Source: JAWKOK01 sp963765875
GTDB taxonomy: Bacteria > Chloroflexota > Anaerolineae > Caldilineales > Caldilineaceae
Direction of reading: 5' to 3'
DNA: 64,000 nucleotides
Assembly: GCA_963765875.1 (NCBI GenBank)
Contig: CAVXYK010000018.1
Span: 62,001-126,000, forward strand
In this document: positions 27,964-35,616 of the stretch, piece by piece
Position numbering within the stretch: the first letter of the stretch is position 1
Layout of the letters: each line of letters begins with the position of its first letter
The notes under the pieces: generated by a model
What the model was told of the DNA's origin: nothing
Seen by the model: the letters and a program-made list of their open reading frames with translations, nothing else
Databases searched by the model: none
Position numbers and translations under genes: made by a program

Positions 27964-28597
27964 GGAACAAAGAGTTGAATCTTTGCCGGAAACGCAACCG
28001 GGCAGCGCTGCCTCTGAATATACCGTGGAGAGCGGAATCGACAAAACCGATGCGCTTGAGGCCGCCAAGTTGCAGCGACGAACCAAGCTGTGGCGGCTCT
28101 TCTTTATTGCCGTGCTTGTCATCTTCGTCTGGTTTCTAGCTGTCGGCCTGTTCCGTACGACCGTGTCTGAGCAGCGCGCCAGCGGCGATGCCCCTACATT
28201 TGAGTTCACTACCTTTGAAGGCGAAACCATCAGTCTGGAAGATCTGGAAGGCAAGGGCGTCGTGCTTAACTTCTGGGCCAGTTGGTGCGAGCCTTGCCGG
28301 GCAGAGGCGGCTCTGCTTGAGTCAACTTGGCGAAGGGAGGAGGCAGGCGGAGAGGTTGTCTTCCTTGGCCTCGACTATCTGGATCAGGAACATGCTGCGC
28401 TCGAATATTTGGCCGAATTCGATGTCACCTATCCAAACGGGCCTGACAAGCAGAGCGCAGCCGCACGTACCTACGGCATCAAGGGCGTACCTGAGACCTT
28501 CTTTATCGGACCGGATGGGCTGATCGTAAGCCACGTCATCGGCCCGGTCATGAGCCAGGCAGACCTTAATCGGCGACTGGATGAAATCCGTCCGTAG
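27956..28597 (+). CDS. ccmG: Thiol-disulfide oxidoreductase CcmG/TlpA
   Basis: 213 residues: one N-terminal membrane anchor (LWRLFFIAVLVIFVWFLAVG) and an extracytoplasmic thioredoxin domain with the active site NFWASWCEPCRAEAALLEST and the cis-proline region GIKGVPETFFIGPDG. It reduces CcmH or apocytochrome c during haem ligation. It overlaps ccmH by eight bases, which points to translational coupling. The acidic insertion typical of CcmG is hard to judge, so TlpA/ResA is an alternative name. Confidence 0.92.
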   Translation: MTEEQRVESLPETQPGSAASEYTVESGIDKTDALEAAKLQRRTKLWRLFFIAVLVIFVWFLAVGLFRTTVSEQRASGDAPTFEFTTFEGETISLEDLEGKGVVLNFWASWCEPCRAEAALLESTWRREEAGGEVVFLGLDYLDQEHAALEYLAEFDVTYPNGPDKQSAAARTYGIKGVPETFFIGPDGLIVSHVIGPVMSQADLNRRLDEIRP

Positions 28598-28730
28598 CAG
28601 GCTGTCGCTTTGGTAATCGGCTTCAACCAATGCGTTCAAACGTCAACAGTTCCGGATCCGTTGCATCGGCGTTCTATCTAATTCGTTGTTCCAACCGTAT
28701 CGTGATCGTGAGCGTACAGAGGAATATTCC

Positions 28731-30720
28731 ATGATTTTCAACATCGGCTATCTGATTCTTGTCATCGCTTTGGTCGTCGCGCTCTTTGGCGTCGTTGTCG
28801 GCTATCTGGGGCGGCTACCGTCGCCAGTCCAATTTCGCCGCCGCCAGCTTCCATGCTGTCTACGCCGTGGCCGCGTTGGTTATGGCCGCATCGGTCATCC
28901 TCTGGTACGGACTGTTGACGGACCAATTTCAGCTTTCCTACGTTTGGAACCACTCAGAACGGGCGCTGCCCTTTTTCTACAAATTCTCCGCCTTCTGGGG
29001 TGGTCAGTCTGGAAGTCTGCTCTTCTGGACGCTGATTCTGAGCGTCTACAGTTTGGTCGTGGCCGTCTCTTACCGCCGTCGCCTCTCCGTCCAGATGCCT
29101 TTCATCAATGGAACGATGTTGGCGACTACGGCTTTCTTCCTGGTCTTGCAGGTATTCGCCACCAATCCCTTTGAACAGTTTGGTTTTGCCCCGCCGGATG
29201 GACAGGGTCTCAACCCGCTGCTTCAGAACTACTGGATGGTCATCCACCCGGTCATGCTCTATCTGGGCTATGTGGGACTGGCCGTGCCATTTGCCTTTGC
29301 CATGGCGGCACTGATGAGTAAGCAACTGGGCAACCAGTGGGTACGCTCTGTGCGTCGTTGGACGCTCATTCCCTGGATGTTTCTCTCCGCCGGGATCCTG
29401 ATGGGCAGTCAGTGGGCCTACATGGAACTGGGCTGGGGCGGCTATTGGGCGTGGGACCCGGTCGAAAATGCCAGTTTTCTGCCCTGGCTAACGGCTACGG
29501 CCTTTCTGCACAGTATCGTGATCCAGGATCGACGCGGCATGCTCAAGGTGTGGAATATGGTGCTCGTCTTTTCCACCTACTTCCTGGTAATTCTCGGCAC
29601 ATTCACCACGCGCAGCGGTATTTTGGAAAGCGTCCACAGCTTTGCCCGCAGCAACATCGGCCCGGTCTTCCTGGGCTATCTGGTGATCATCTCCTTCGGG
29701 TTCCTATGGTTGCTCTTTGATCGACTGCCGCTTCTACGCAGCGAAAACGAGGTCGACTCTGTGCTCTCGCGCGAGGCCGCATTCCTGGCCAACAACTGGC
29801 TCTTCACAGGCATCACCTTTGCCACGCTCTGGGGCACCTTTTTCCCCATGTTCAGCGAGATCATAACCGGCCAGCGCATCAGCGTCGCGGCCCCGTGGTT
29901 CAACAAAGTCAATGGCCCGCTCTTCTTGCTGCTACTACTACTCATGGGCATCGGGCCACTGTTAGGCTGGCGACGCACCAGCGTCTCTGCATTGCGCAAA
30001 CAATTCACCTGGCCGCTGGTGGCCGGCCTACTGTTCGCCGTCGTCTTCTCATTCTTCAGCCAGAGCATCTACCCCATCATCGGGCTATCGCTCTGTGCCT
30101 TTGTGGTGGCGACAATTGTTCAGGAATATGTCCGTGGAACCATGGCTCGTCGCTCCATCACCGGCGAGAACCCGTTTACCGCCGCCGTTCAACTGATTCG
30201 CCGCAACGGCCAGCGCTACGGCGGCTACATTGTGCATGTGGCCATCGTCATGATCGGCGTGGCCATCATCGGCAATGAATTCTACCTCTCCACGACCAAC
30301 GTGACGATGAGTGAGGGCGAGCAGGTAGAACTCTCCGGCTACACCTTCATCTACAACGGAATCAATGCCGACCGGCAGGCCAATCTGACTGAATACGCTG
30401 CCTATTTGTCCGTCATCGAAACGGACAGCGGCAAGGTAATCGGCACGGTGATGCCAAAACGAAACATCTACGACAAGACGCCCGATATGCCGACCAGCGA
30501 GGTCGGACTACGCATGCGTGCGTCTGAAGATATCTACGTCGTACTGAACGGATGGGATCAATCCACAGCCACCTTCAGCATCTTTATCAATCCGTTGACC
30601 GTTTGGATGTGGATTGGCGGCGTGGTGCTCGTACTGGGCACGCTGCTGGCGATGTGGCCTGCGCCCAAGCGAAGTGAATCGACGGTCACTGCGCCGTCAG
30701 GCGTGGGCGTCAGTGCGTAG
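28731..30720 (+). CDS. ccmF: Cytochrome c haem lyase subunit CcmF, early frameshift
   Basis: About 662 residues of a polytopic membrane protein of the haem-handling family. It has the WWD-type loop (GYWAWDPVENASFLPWLTAT), histidine-bearing loops (VIHPVMLYLGYVGLAVPFAF) and ALPFFYKFSAFWGGQSGSLL. CcmF joins haem from CcmE to apocytochrome c. Translation from ATG 28731 (AGAGGA upstream) gives MIFNIGYLILVIALVVALFG, then one extra G at about 28808-28811 breaks the frame; with it removed the text reads VGYLGGYRRQSNF and continues to 30720. It follows ccmG by about 130 bases. CcmA-E are not in the window. Confidence 0.92.
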
Positions 30721-30736
30721 AAAAAACAGGAATTCC

Positions 30737-30867
30737 CCACAGATGGGCACAGATAGGAATCTGATTTTCACAGATGGTTCTCAGATTTCCAGTGTAATCG
30801 CAGTACTATCAGTGTCCTATCCTTTTTCCATCTGTGTAAATCTGTGGCGAGAAAAGGCTTTTTGCAG
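30737..30867 (-). repeat. Intergenic 10-nt-word element (CACAGAT type), copy B
   Basis: On the minus strand it starts CTGCAAAAAGCC and continues CCACAGATTTACACAGATGG, a GATAGTACTGCGATTACACT centre and an inverted end CTATCTGTGCCCATCTGTGG. It aligns over its length with copy A at 17886-18004. Both ends can pair. It separates ccmF from the CcmI-like gene. Confidence 0.8.
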
Positions 30868-30927
30868 TGGCCCCATCTGTGGCAATGTATATTTCACCGA
30901 CAATGCGTTAGAAATGGACAAACAATT

Positions 30928-31452
30928 GTGGTCTTGATTTCACTGATATTCGCCCTGATCGTCGCGGTTGTGGCCTTCATCTATGTGGCTGAGCCGTTGC
31001 GTACGCCGTCGACAACGCTGCGCGCGGACGAAGATGACGAATTGGTCGATCTGATTCAACGCAAGGATGCCGTGATGCGTTCGATCAAGGAGGTTGAGTT
31101 CGACTATCACACGGGGAAGCTGAGCGAAGAAGATTACGAGGCCTACGACCAGCGTATGCGCCAGCAGGCCATCGGCCTGATTCGTCAAATCGAGAAACGT
31201 TCACCGGAAGTGGCCGGTCTCGATGCCGAATTGGAGGCCATGATCGCCTCGCGTCGCAAGACGAAACCGACCGCGATGACCGCCGTCAACGGCGCAACAC
31301 CGGTGCCGACAAGTGCAGCGCCAGCAACCGCAACGCCACTACCTGCGGAAGAATCTGACGTCATTTTCTGCCACGAGTGCGGCGCCAAGGCCAAGACCAG
31401 TGACAAGTTCTGCGCACAATGCGGTACAGCGCTACGCGTCGAAACTGTATAA
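30928..31452 (+). CDS. CcmI-like membrane protein ending in a zinc ribbon
   Basis: About 174 residues from GTG 30928. A membrane helix (VLISLIFALIVAVVAFIYV) is followed by a helical stretch (LIQRKDAVMRSIKEVEFDYH, KLSEEDYEAYDQRMRQQA) like the N-terminal part of CcmI, the apocytochrome chaperone of system I. Instead of TPR repeats there is a Pro/Thr/Ala linker and a C-terminal double-CxxC zinc ribbon (CHECGAKAKTSDKFCAQCG). Its place after ccmF supports a cytochrome c maturation role. The start is uncertain: there is no clear ribosome binding site, and a short ATG frame at 30914 ends after seven codons. Confidence 0.75.
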   Translation: MVLISLIFALIVAVVAFIYVAEPLRTPSTTLRADEDDELVDLIQRKDAVMRSIKEVEFDYHTGKLSEEDYEAYDQRMRQQAIGLIRQIEKRSPEVAGLDAELEAMIASRRKTKPTAMTAVNGATPVPTSAAPATATPLPAEESDVIFCHECGAKAKTSDKFCAQCGTALRVETV

Positions 31453-31455
31453 TCT

Positions 31456-31517
31456 AGAGCGAAGGGTGGATACGGTTTGGCGACCATGGTCGCCAAACCG
31501 TATCCACCCTTCGCTCT
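31456..31517. terminator. 62-bp perfect palindrome between convergent operons
   Basis: The arms are 31 bp each with no spacer; the centre is CCATGG. The left arm begins AGAGCGAAGGGTGGATACGG and the right arm ends CCGTATCCACCCTTCGCTCT. TTTC follows on the plus side. It lies four bases after the CcmI-like stop and six bases before the tupA stop, so it probably terminates transcription in both directions. The length and perfection are unusual for an intrinsic terminator. Confidence 0.85.
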
Positions 31518-31522
31518 TTCAC

Positions 31523-32395
31523 TTACTGACTGTTCCACGCTTCAGAATCCGGCGTAAAGAGCGGCGCACCAAACGCCTCGATACCAAACTCACCTATCAA
31601 CTCCTGGGCCGGAACCGAAACCAGCCAGTCAATGAAGGCTGTAGCCAACTCGGCGTTTATCTCTGCATTTTTCCCCGGATCCACAGCGATGACGCCATAG
31701 GGATTGAAGAGCACGGGGTCTCCTTCTGCGACGATGACCAGGTCGATGCCTTCAAGCGTACGTGCCAAGTAGGTCGCTCGATCGCTTAGCGTATAGGCCT
31801 GCTGCTCGTCGGCCATGGTCAACACAGCGCCCATGCCCTGCCCGGCAGCCTGATACCAGTCACCGCCCGGCCCGATCTCTGCGCTGGCCCACAACGCTTT
31901 TTCCTTTGTATGCGTGCCCGAATCGTCGCCGCGGGAGACAAAGACGGACTCGGCATCGGCTATGCGCTGCAATGCCTCTGCCGCGCTCTCGCTGCCCAAC
32001 ACACCGGCCGGATCGTCGGCCGGGCCCAGGATGACAAAATCGTTGTACATGACCTCATCGCGGCGCACGCCGTGGCCGGCGTCCATGAACGCGTCCTCGC
32101 GGGCGCGGGCATGGACCAGCAGGACGTCGGCATTGCCGTCTTCACCCAGTTTGAGCGCCTGACCCGTGCCCACGGCGATGACCTCAATTGTGGCCCCGGT
32201 CTGCTCCTCGAAGGCGGGCAGGATGACGGCCAGCAGACCCGAGTTATCGGTGCTGGTCGTTGTGGCCAGGGTGAGGGTCTGGCCGGCGAAGCCTCCGGCC
32301 TCAGCATTCTCTCCGGCAGCCGGCGGCAACGGTTGACAAGCCGCAACCGTTGCAAGAACGATCACCAAGGCGATGATCGGATAGATTTTGCGCAT
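31523..32395 (-). CDS. tupA: Tungstate ABC transporter substrate-binding lipoprotein
   Basis: 290 residues with a lipobox (VIVLATVAACQPL). It captures tungstate (or molybdate) outside the cell. TupA hallmarks: TLATTTSTDNSGLLAVILPA, GTGQALKLGEDGNADVLLVH, MYNDFVILGPADDP and FVSRGDDSGTHTKEKALW, whose Ser/Thr and Arg residues contact the oxyanion. It is the last gene of the vapB / PIN-sensor / tupB / tupC / tupA unit, 47 bases after tupC; in most tup operons tupA comes first. Confidence 0.94.
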   Translation of the reverse strand: MRKIYPIIALVIVLATVAACQPLPPAAGENAEAGGFAGQTLTLATTTSTDNSGLLAVILPAFEEQTGATIEVIAVGTGQALKLGEDGNADVLLVHARAREDAFMDAGHGVRRDEVMYNDFVILGPADDPAGVLGSESAAEALQRIADAESVFVSRGDDSGTHTKEKALWASAEIGPGGDWYQAAGQGMGAVLTMADEQQAYTLSDRATYLARTLEGIDLVIVAEGDPVLFNPYGVIAVDPGKNAEINAELATAFIDWLVSVPAQELIGEFGIEAFGAPLFTPDSEAWNSQ

Positions 32396-32442
32396 GGGTA
32401 TTCTTCCTTCATGGTGCTTGGGTTGAAAATAGTTGACTCAGA

Positions 32443-33234
32443 TCAATAGATCATCTCGCCATTCACAAATGCACGCGTCCGCTCATCGGACGGCAACTCG
32501 AAAAATGCTTCCACATCGTTGACCTCAACGATCTTTCCATCCAGGAGAAACGCCACACGATGGGCCAGACGTCGCGCCTGAAAGACATTGTGCGTGACCA
32601 GCACCAGGGTCGTCTGACTAGTCGTGTTGAGTTCGGTCACAATCGACTCGATGAGGCTCACGTTGTACGGGTCCAAATTGGCCGTCGGTTCATCGAGGAG
32701 CAAGGCATCCGGCTCCAGGATCATAGCCCGCGCCAGGGCCACGCGCTGGGCTTCGCCGCCTGAGAGCGTGCGCGCCGGCTGCTGAGCCAGGGCCTCCAGG
32801 CCGACACGCTCCAACGTAGACTGGATCTTCTCGTCAACGTTGCGCCGGCCGCGCAGTTGCAGACCATAGGCCACGTTTTTATAGACAGTGCGCCGCAACA
32901 GCGTCGGGCGCTGGAAGACTGTCGTTACCCGTCTGCGCTGGTCCAAAGACAACGATCGGTCAGCAGAGAAGGTCTCGCCGCCGAACTGAATGGCGCCGGA
33001 GGTCGGCGTTTCCAGAAAGTTGAGCAATCGTAACAAGGTGCTCTTGCCTGCACCCGATGGTCCGACCAATGCCAGAATTTCGCCTCGAAAAATGTCCAAC
33101 TGGTCAATCTGCAGAACGCTGCGCTTGCCGTATGCCTGAGTCACGTCACGCAGGCTATAGAGCGGCTCGTCGGGCTTTTCACCATCCAGCTTTGCACTGT
33201 CCGATTTTTCACCGTCCTGTTTCGCATCAGCCAT
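32443..33234 (-). CDS. tupC: Tungstate ABC transporter ATP-binding protein
   Basis: 263 residues with Walker A (ALVGPSGAGKSTLLRLLNFL), Q-loop (TTVFQRPTLLRRTVYKNVAYG cut here as VFQRPTLLRRTVYKNVAYG), signature TLSGGEAQRVALARAM, Walker B DALLLDEPTANLDP and switch VTHNVFQARRLA. The short length without a C-terminal TOBE domain and the neighbours identify it as TupC rather than a molybdate ModC. An N-terminal stretch carries repeated SAKLDGEKPDE-like charged residues. It overlaps tupB by eight bases. Confidence 0.94.
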   Translation of the reverse strand: MADAKQDGEKSDSAKLDGEKPDEPLYSLRDVTQAYGKRSVLQIDQLDIFRGEILALVGPSGAGKSTLLRLLNFLETPTSGAIQFGGETFSADRSLSLDQRRRVTTVFQRPTLLRRTVYKNVAYGLQLRGRRNVDEKIQSTLERVGLEALAQQPARTLSGGEAQRVALARAMILEPDALLLDEPTANLDPYNVSLIESIVTELNTTSQTTLVLVTHNVFQARRLAHRVAFLLDGKIVEVNDVEAFFELPSDERTRAFVNGEMIY

Positions 33235-33943
33235 CTTCGATCGTCGTTCCCTGCATACGCAGCATCACCAAGTTGGTCAAGAAGGCGATCGAGAGCAGAA
33301 TCACGCCCAAAGCGATAGCGAGATCAAAATTGCCCTTACGCGTCTCCAGCACGATGGCGGTGGTGAGCACACGCGTGCTACCCTCAATGTTGCCACCCAC
33401 CAGCATGACTGCACCGACCTCAGAGATGATACCACCGAAGCCCGCCACAATCGCCACGATGACGCCAACCCGCGCCTCGCTAAGAATGGCGACGGTCGTC
33501 TGCCAACTGGTCGCGCCCAAGGCCTGTACCTGCTGGTAGAGCGCATTGTCGACACCGAGAACGGCTGCCATGGTAAACCCAGCCACCAACGGGAAGGCGA
33601 TGATCGTCTGGGCCGCAATCATCGCACCTGGCGTGAAGAGTGCAGGGACCAAAGGTGAGTTCAGGCCGCCCAGCGGTCCATTGCGAGAGAGCATGAGGTA
33701 GACAAAGAGGCCAATAACCACCGGCGGAAACCCCATGCCGGTGTAGAGCAAGGCAATGGCCGTGTGTCTGCCCTTGAAGCGGCGCAGCCCCATAAAGGCG
33801 CCCAGCGGCACGCCAATGATGGTGCTCAGTACGAGCGCGATGCCAGAGACCTGTAGCGATAACAGAACGATCTCGGTTAACTCGTGGTCTGCTTCCAGGA
33901 TCAGTTGAAACGCTTCCCTGATGCCGTTCAACAGCTCGCTAAT
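33227..33943 (-). CDS. tupB: Tungstate ABC transporter permease, probable ATT start
   Basis: About 238 residues with five or six membrane helices. Motifs fit TupB: LSLQVSGIALVLSTIIGVPL, GMGFPPVVIGLFVYLMLSRN, GPLG, the coupling loop ALGATSWQTTVAILSEARVG and GAVMLVGGNIEGSTRVLTTA. ATT at 33943 is the most likely start: it lies five bases after GGAGG (33953-33949), its last base overlaps the upstream TAG, and it yields SELLNGIREAFQLI, the usual TupB N-terminus. The only upstream ATG (33991) has no ribosome binding site and adds a non-family leader; TTG 33931 is too far from GGAGG. Confidence 0.92.
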   Translation of the reverse strand: MSELLNGIREAFQLILEADHELTEIVLLSLQVSGIALVLSTIIGVPLGAFMGLRRFKGRHTAIALLYTGMGFPPVVIGLFVYLMLSRNGPLGGLNSPLVPALFTPGAMIAAQTIIAFPLVAGFTMAAVLGVDNALYQQVQALGATSWQTTVAILSEARVGVIVAIVAGFGGIISEVGAVMLVGGNIEGSTRVLTTAIVLETRKGNFDLAIALGVILLSIAFLTNLVMLRMQGTTIEDG

Positions 33944-35240
33944 GATTGCCTCCAGCTCGAGAATAAGGTTGATGCGGATCGGGCCGGGCATGCAACTCGG
34001 CCACCACTTTGCCCATATTCTCCGTGCTATAGCCCCCCAGCGCAGCCACACGCTGCAAGAAACCCGATGCCGGCCGGCGCAACAGATTGAGCAAGGGCCT
34101 CAGCAGCGGACCCTCGTAGTGTCGCGTGGGAATCGCCAGGTCATAGCGCTCGTCAAAGAGCGGCACAAAATTGAGTCCATATGCCTCGGCCGCGGCTTGA
34201 ATGCCAAGACCACAATCGGCCTGACCATTGGCAACCAGCGTGGCAACAGCCAGATGCGAGGACGCTTCGTTGTCGTAGCCCCTGATCCGATCACTTGTGG
34301 ACAACTGATTCTTCAGAGCATGATCCAGCAACACTCGGGTACCGGCGCCGGACTGTCGATTGACGAAAGTGACATCATCACGTAGCAGATCGGCCAAAGC
34401 GACGATCGCTTTCGGGTTCCCGGCAGGCACAATCAACCCTTGGATACGGTTCACGAAGCCGAGCAGAACGATATCCATCCCGCTTGAAGTAAGCAGTCGC
34501 TCTATGTAGTCGACGTTGTAGCGCCCGGTCTCTTCATCCAAAAGGTGCGTACCCGCAAAATGCGCTTCGCCCCGTCGCAGTGCCAGCAGACCATTCAGAC
34601 TGCCCACATGCGCGGAGACCAGTGTCGTCTCCGGATACTCGGCGTGCAGGCTGTCCGCTAGCAGGTCAAGCGTCATGTCGTGGCTGCCGATCGCGATGAT
34701 GGTGCCCGACGCGGTGTCACTCCTTGACATCATGATCGGGCTGGCAGTTGCCGAAGCGACAGGCTTCTGGTCGGCCTGGGGCGGTTCGAGAAGCGAGGCG
34801 TCTATGCGCAAGTCCGGAACCGGCGCATAGAGGGCGGGCTGAGCCGTTGCCAGCGTAGCATTCCGGCAGATGGCCTGTGCCGCCAGAAGCTGAGCGTGTG
34901 TGGCGTCGGCATGACTGAAATCCTCCCACCAGGCCGTAATCTGACCCAAGCGCTGTGCGTCAGCAGCGTCAAAATCGACGACCAGAAGCGGCATCAAGAA
35001 TTGCGCCAGTGCGCGCTGGTTGCGTATCGGATCAGAACTGTTTTTTACGCGCGTCTGGAGCGCGGCCACGCTGATCGATGAAATCGCCACTTCACCTGGG
35101 ACGTACCGATCGAACAAGGCGGTTGAGACGGACAGGGCCTCTCGGATCAGCGCAAGACAGAATGAGGTGTCGAGCAACAGCCGAATCGGGGGCTGCCCCC
35201 TGTCGCCTCGCGGCGGTTTTGGATCGATGCTATTTGACAT
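33939..35240 (-). CDS. Degenerate PIN domain fused to a molybdate/tungstate-sensor (PBP-like) domain
   Basis: 433 residues. Residues about 18-140 have a VapC-type PIN pattern (IRLLLDTSFCLALIREAL, ISSISVAAL, FDAADAQRLGQITAWW, LLAAQAICRNATLATAQ). Only the first acidic residue (Asp24) is clear; the Glu of the usual AEL, the Asp of NDLLIA and the late Asp/Asn are replaced, so nuclease activity is doubtful. After a linker, residues about 185-430 form a COG1910/PBP_like domain: GSHDMTLDLLADSLHAEYPE, AHVGSLNGLLALRRGEAHFA, GTHLLDEETGRYNVDYIERL, FVNRQSGAGTRVLLDHAL, VANGQADCGLGIQAAAEAYG and LGGYSTENMGKVVAEL. In known proteins this sensor follows a helix-turn-helix domain. The gene overlaps vapB by 11 bases and tupB by five. 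Confidence 0.88.
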   Translation of the reverse strand: MSNSIDPKPPRGDRGQPPIRLLLDTSFCLALIREALSVSTALFDRYVPGEVAISSISVAALQTRVKNSSDPIRNQRALAQFLMPLLVVDFDAADAQRLGQITAWWEDFSHADATHAQLLAAQAICRNATLATAQPALYAPVPDLRIDASLLEPPQADQKPVASATASPIMMSRSDTASGTIIAIGSHDMTLDLLADSLHAEYPETTLVSAHVGSLNGLLALRRGEAHFAGTHLLDEETGRYNVDYIERLLTSSGMDIVLLGFVNRIQGLIVPAGNPKAIVALADLLRDDVTFVNRQSGAGTRVLLDHALKNQLSTSDRIRGYDNEASSHLAVATLVANGQADCGLGIQAAAEAYGLNFVPLFDERYDLAIPTRHYEGPLLRPLLNLLRRPASGFLQRVAALGGYSTENMGKVVAELHARPDPHQPYSRAGGNH

Positions 35241-35469
35241 GATCAGATGGTAGGTTCAGTGGGGTGGATTGCCGTCCCTGAAACTCAGCAAAATCGTCGC
35301 TGAAAAGCGAGAGACTGTCGAAAAGGATCTGGAACGGTGCATCGACCGGCAAGAGCACGACAGCGTTGCTGACTCGTTGAATAAAGACCTGTTTGCCTTC
35401 AAATCGAAACTCTTTGGGCAGGCGAACGGCCTGGCTCTGTCCGTTGCGAAAAAGTTTGGCAGTTTTCAT
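35230..35469 (-). CDS. vapB: VapB-type antitoxin (SpoVT/AbrB fold)
   Basis: 79 residues. The N-terminal 45 residues are a swapped-hairpin AbrB DNA-binding domain of the VapB family (MKTAKLFRNGQSQAVRLPKE, KQVFIQRVSNAVVLLP). The C-terminal tail (FDSLSLFSDDFAEFQ) is the part that normally binds and blocks the partner PIN toxin. Here the partner is the PIN-sensor fusion, whose ATG lies inside the last codons of vapB. VapB proteins repress their own operon; two AGTATATACT-like sites lie upstream. It is the first gene of the tungstate operon. Confidence 0.9.
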   Translation of the reverse strand: MKTAKLFRNGQSQAVRLPKEFRFEGKQVFIQRVSNAVVLLPVDAPFQILFDSLSLFSDDFAEFQGRQSTPLNLPSDHVK

Positions 35470-35518
35470 GGTTGACGCCGGATGGCAATATGTAGTCCGT
35501 TACTATGTAGCTTTCGCC

Positions 35519-35541
35519 AGTATATACTAACAGTCTATACT
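35519..35541 (-). promoter_or_regulatory. Paired operator-like sites and promoter of the vapB-tup operon
   Basis: AGTATATACT (35519-35528), a perfect 10-bp palindrome, and AGTCTATACT (35532-35541), the same with one change, are three bases apart. On the minus strand TATACT inside the first site can serve as a -10 box. Two spaced palindromes at a promoter are what a VapB dimer-of-dimers normally binds. The assignment is inference. Confidence 0.55.
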
Positions 35542-35616
35542 GCGTATTCAAAAAGAAAAAGCGTCCGGGACGCCGGCGCAGCAATTCTAAACGATTCCTA
35601 TCGTAGGGCGGTATCC

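Noticed and set aside
17886..30867. Insertion sequences
   Set aside because: The repeated elements are about 120 bases long with no transposase gene; no IS or prophage gene is seen anywhere in the window.
31523..33943. Molybdate ModABC importer
   Set aside because: The binding protein has the TupA motifs TTTSTDNSGLL and SRGDDSGTHTKE, and the ATPase lacks the ModC C-terminal domain.
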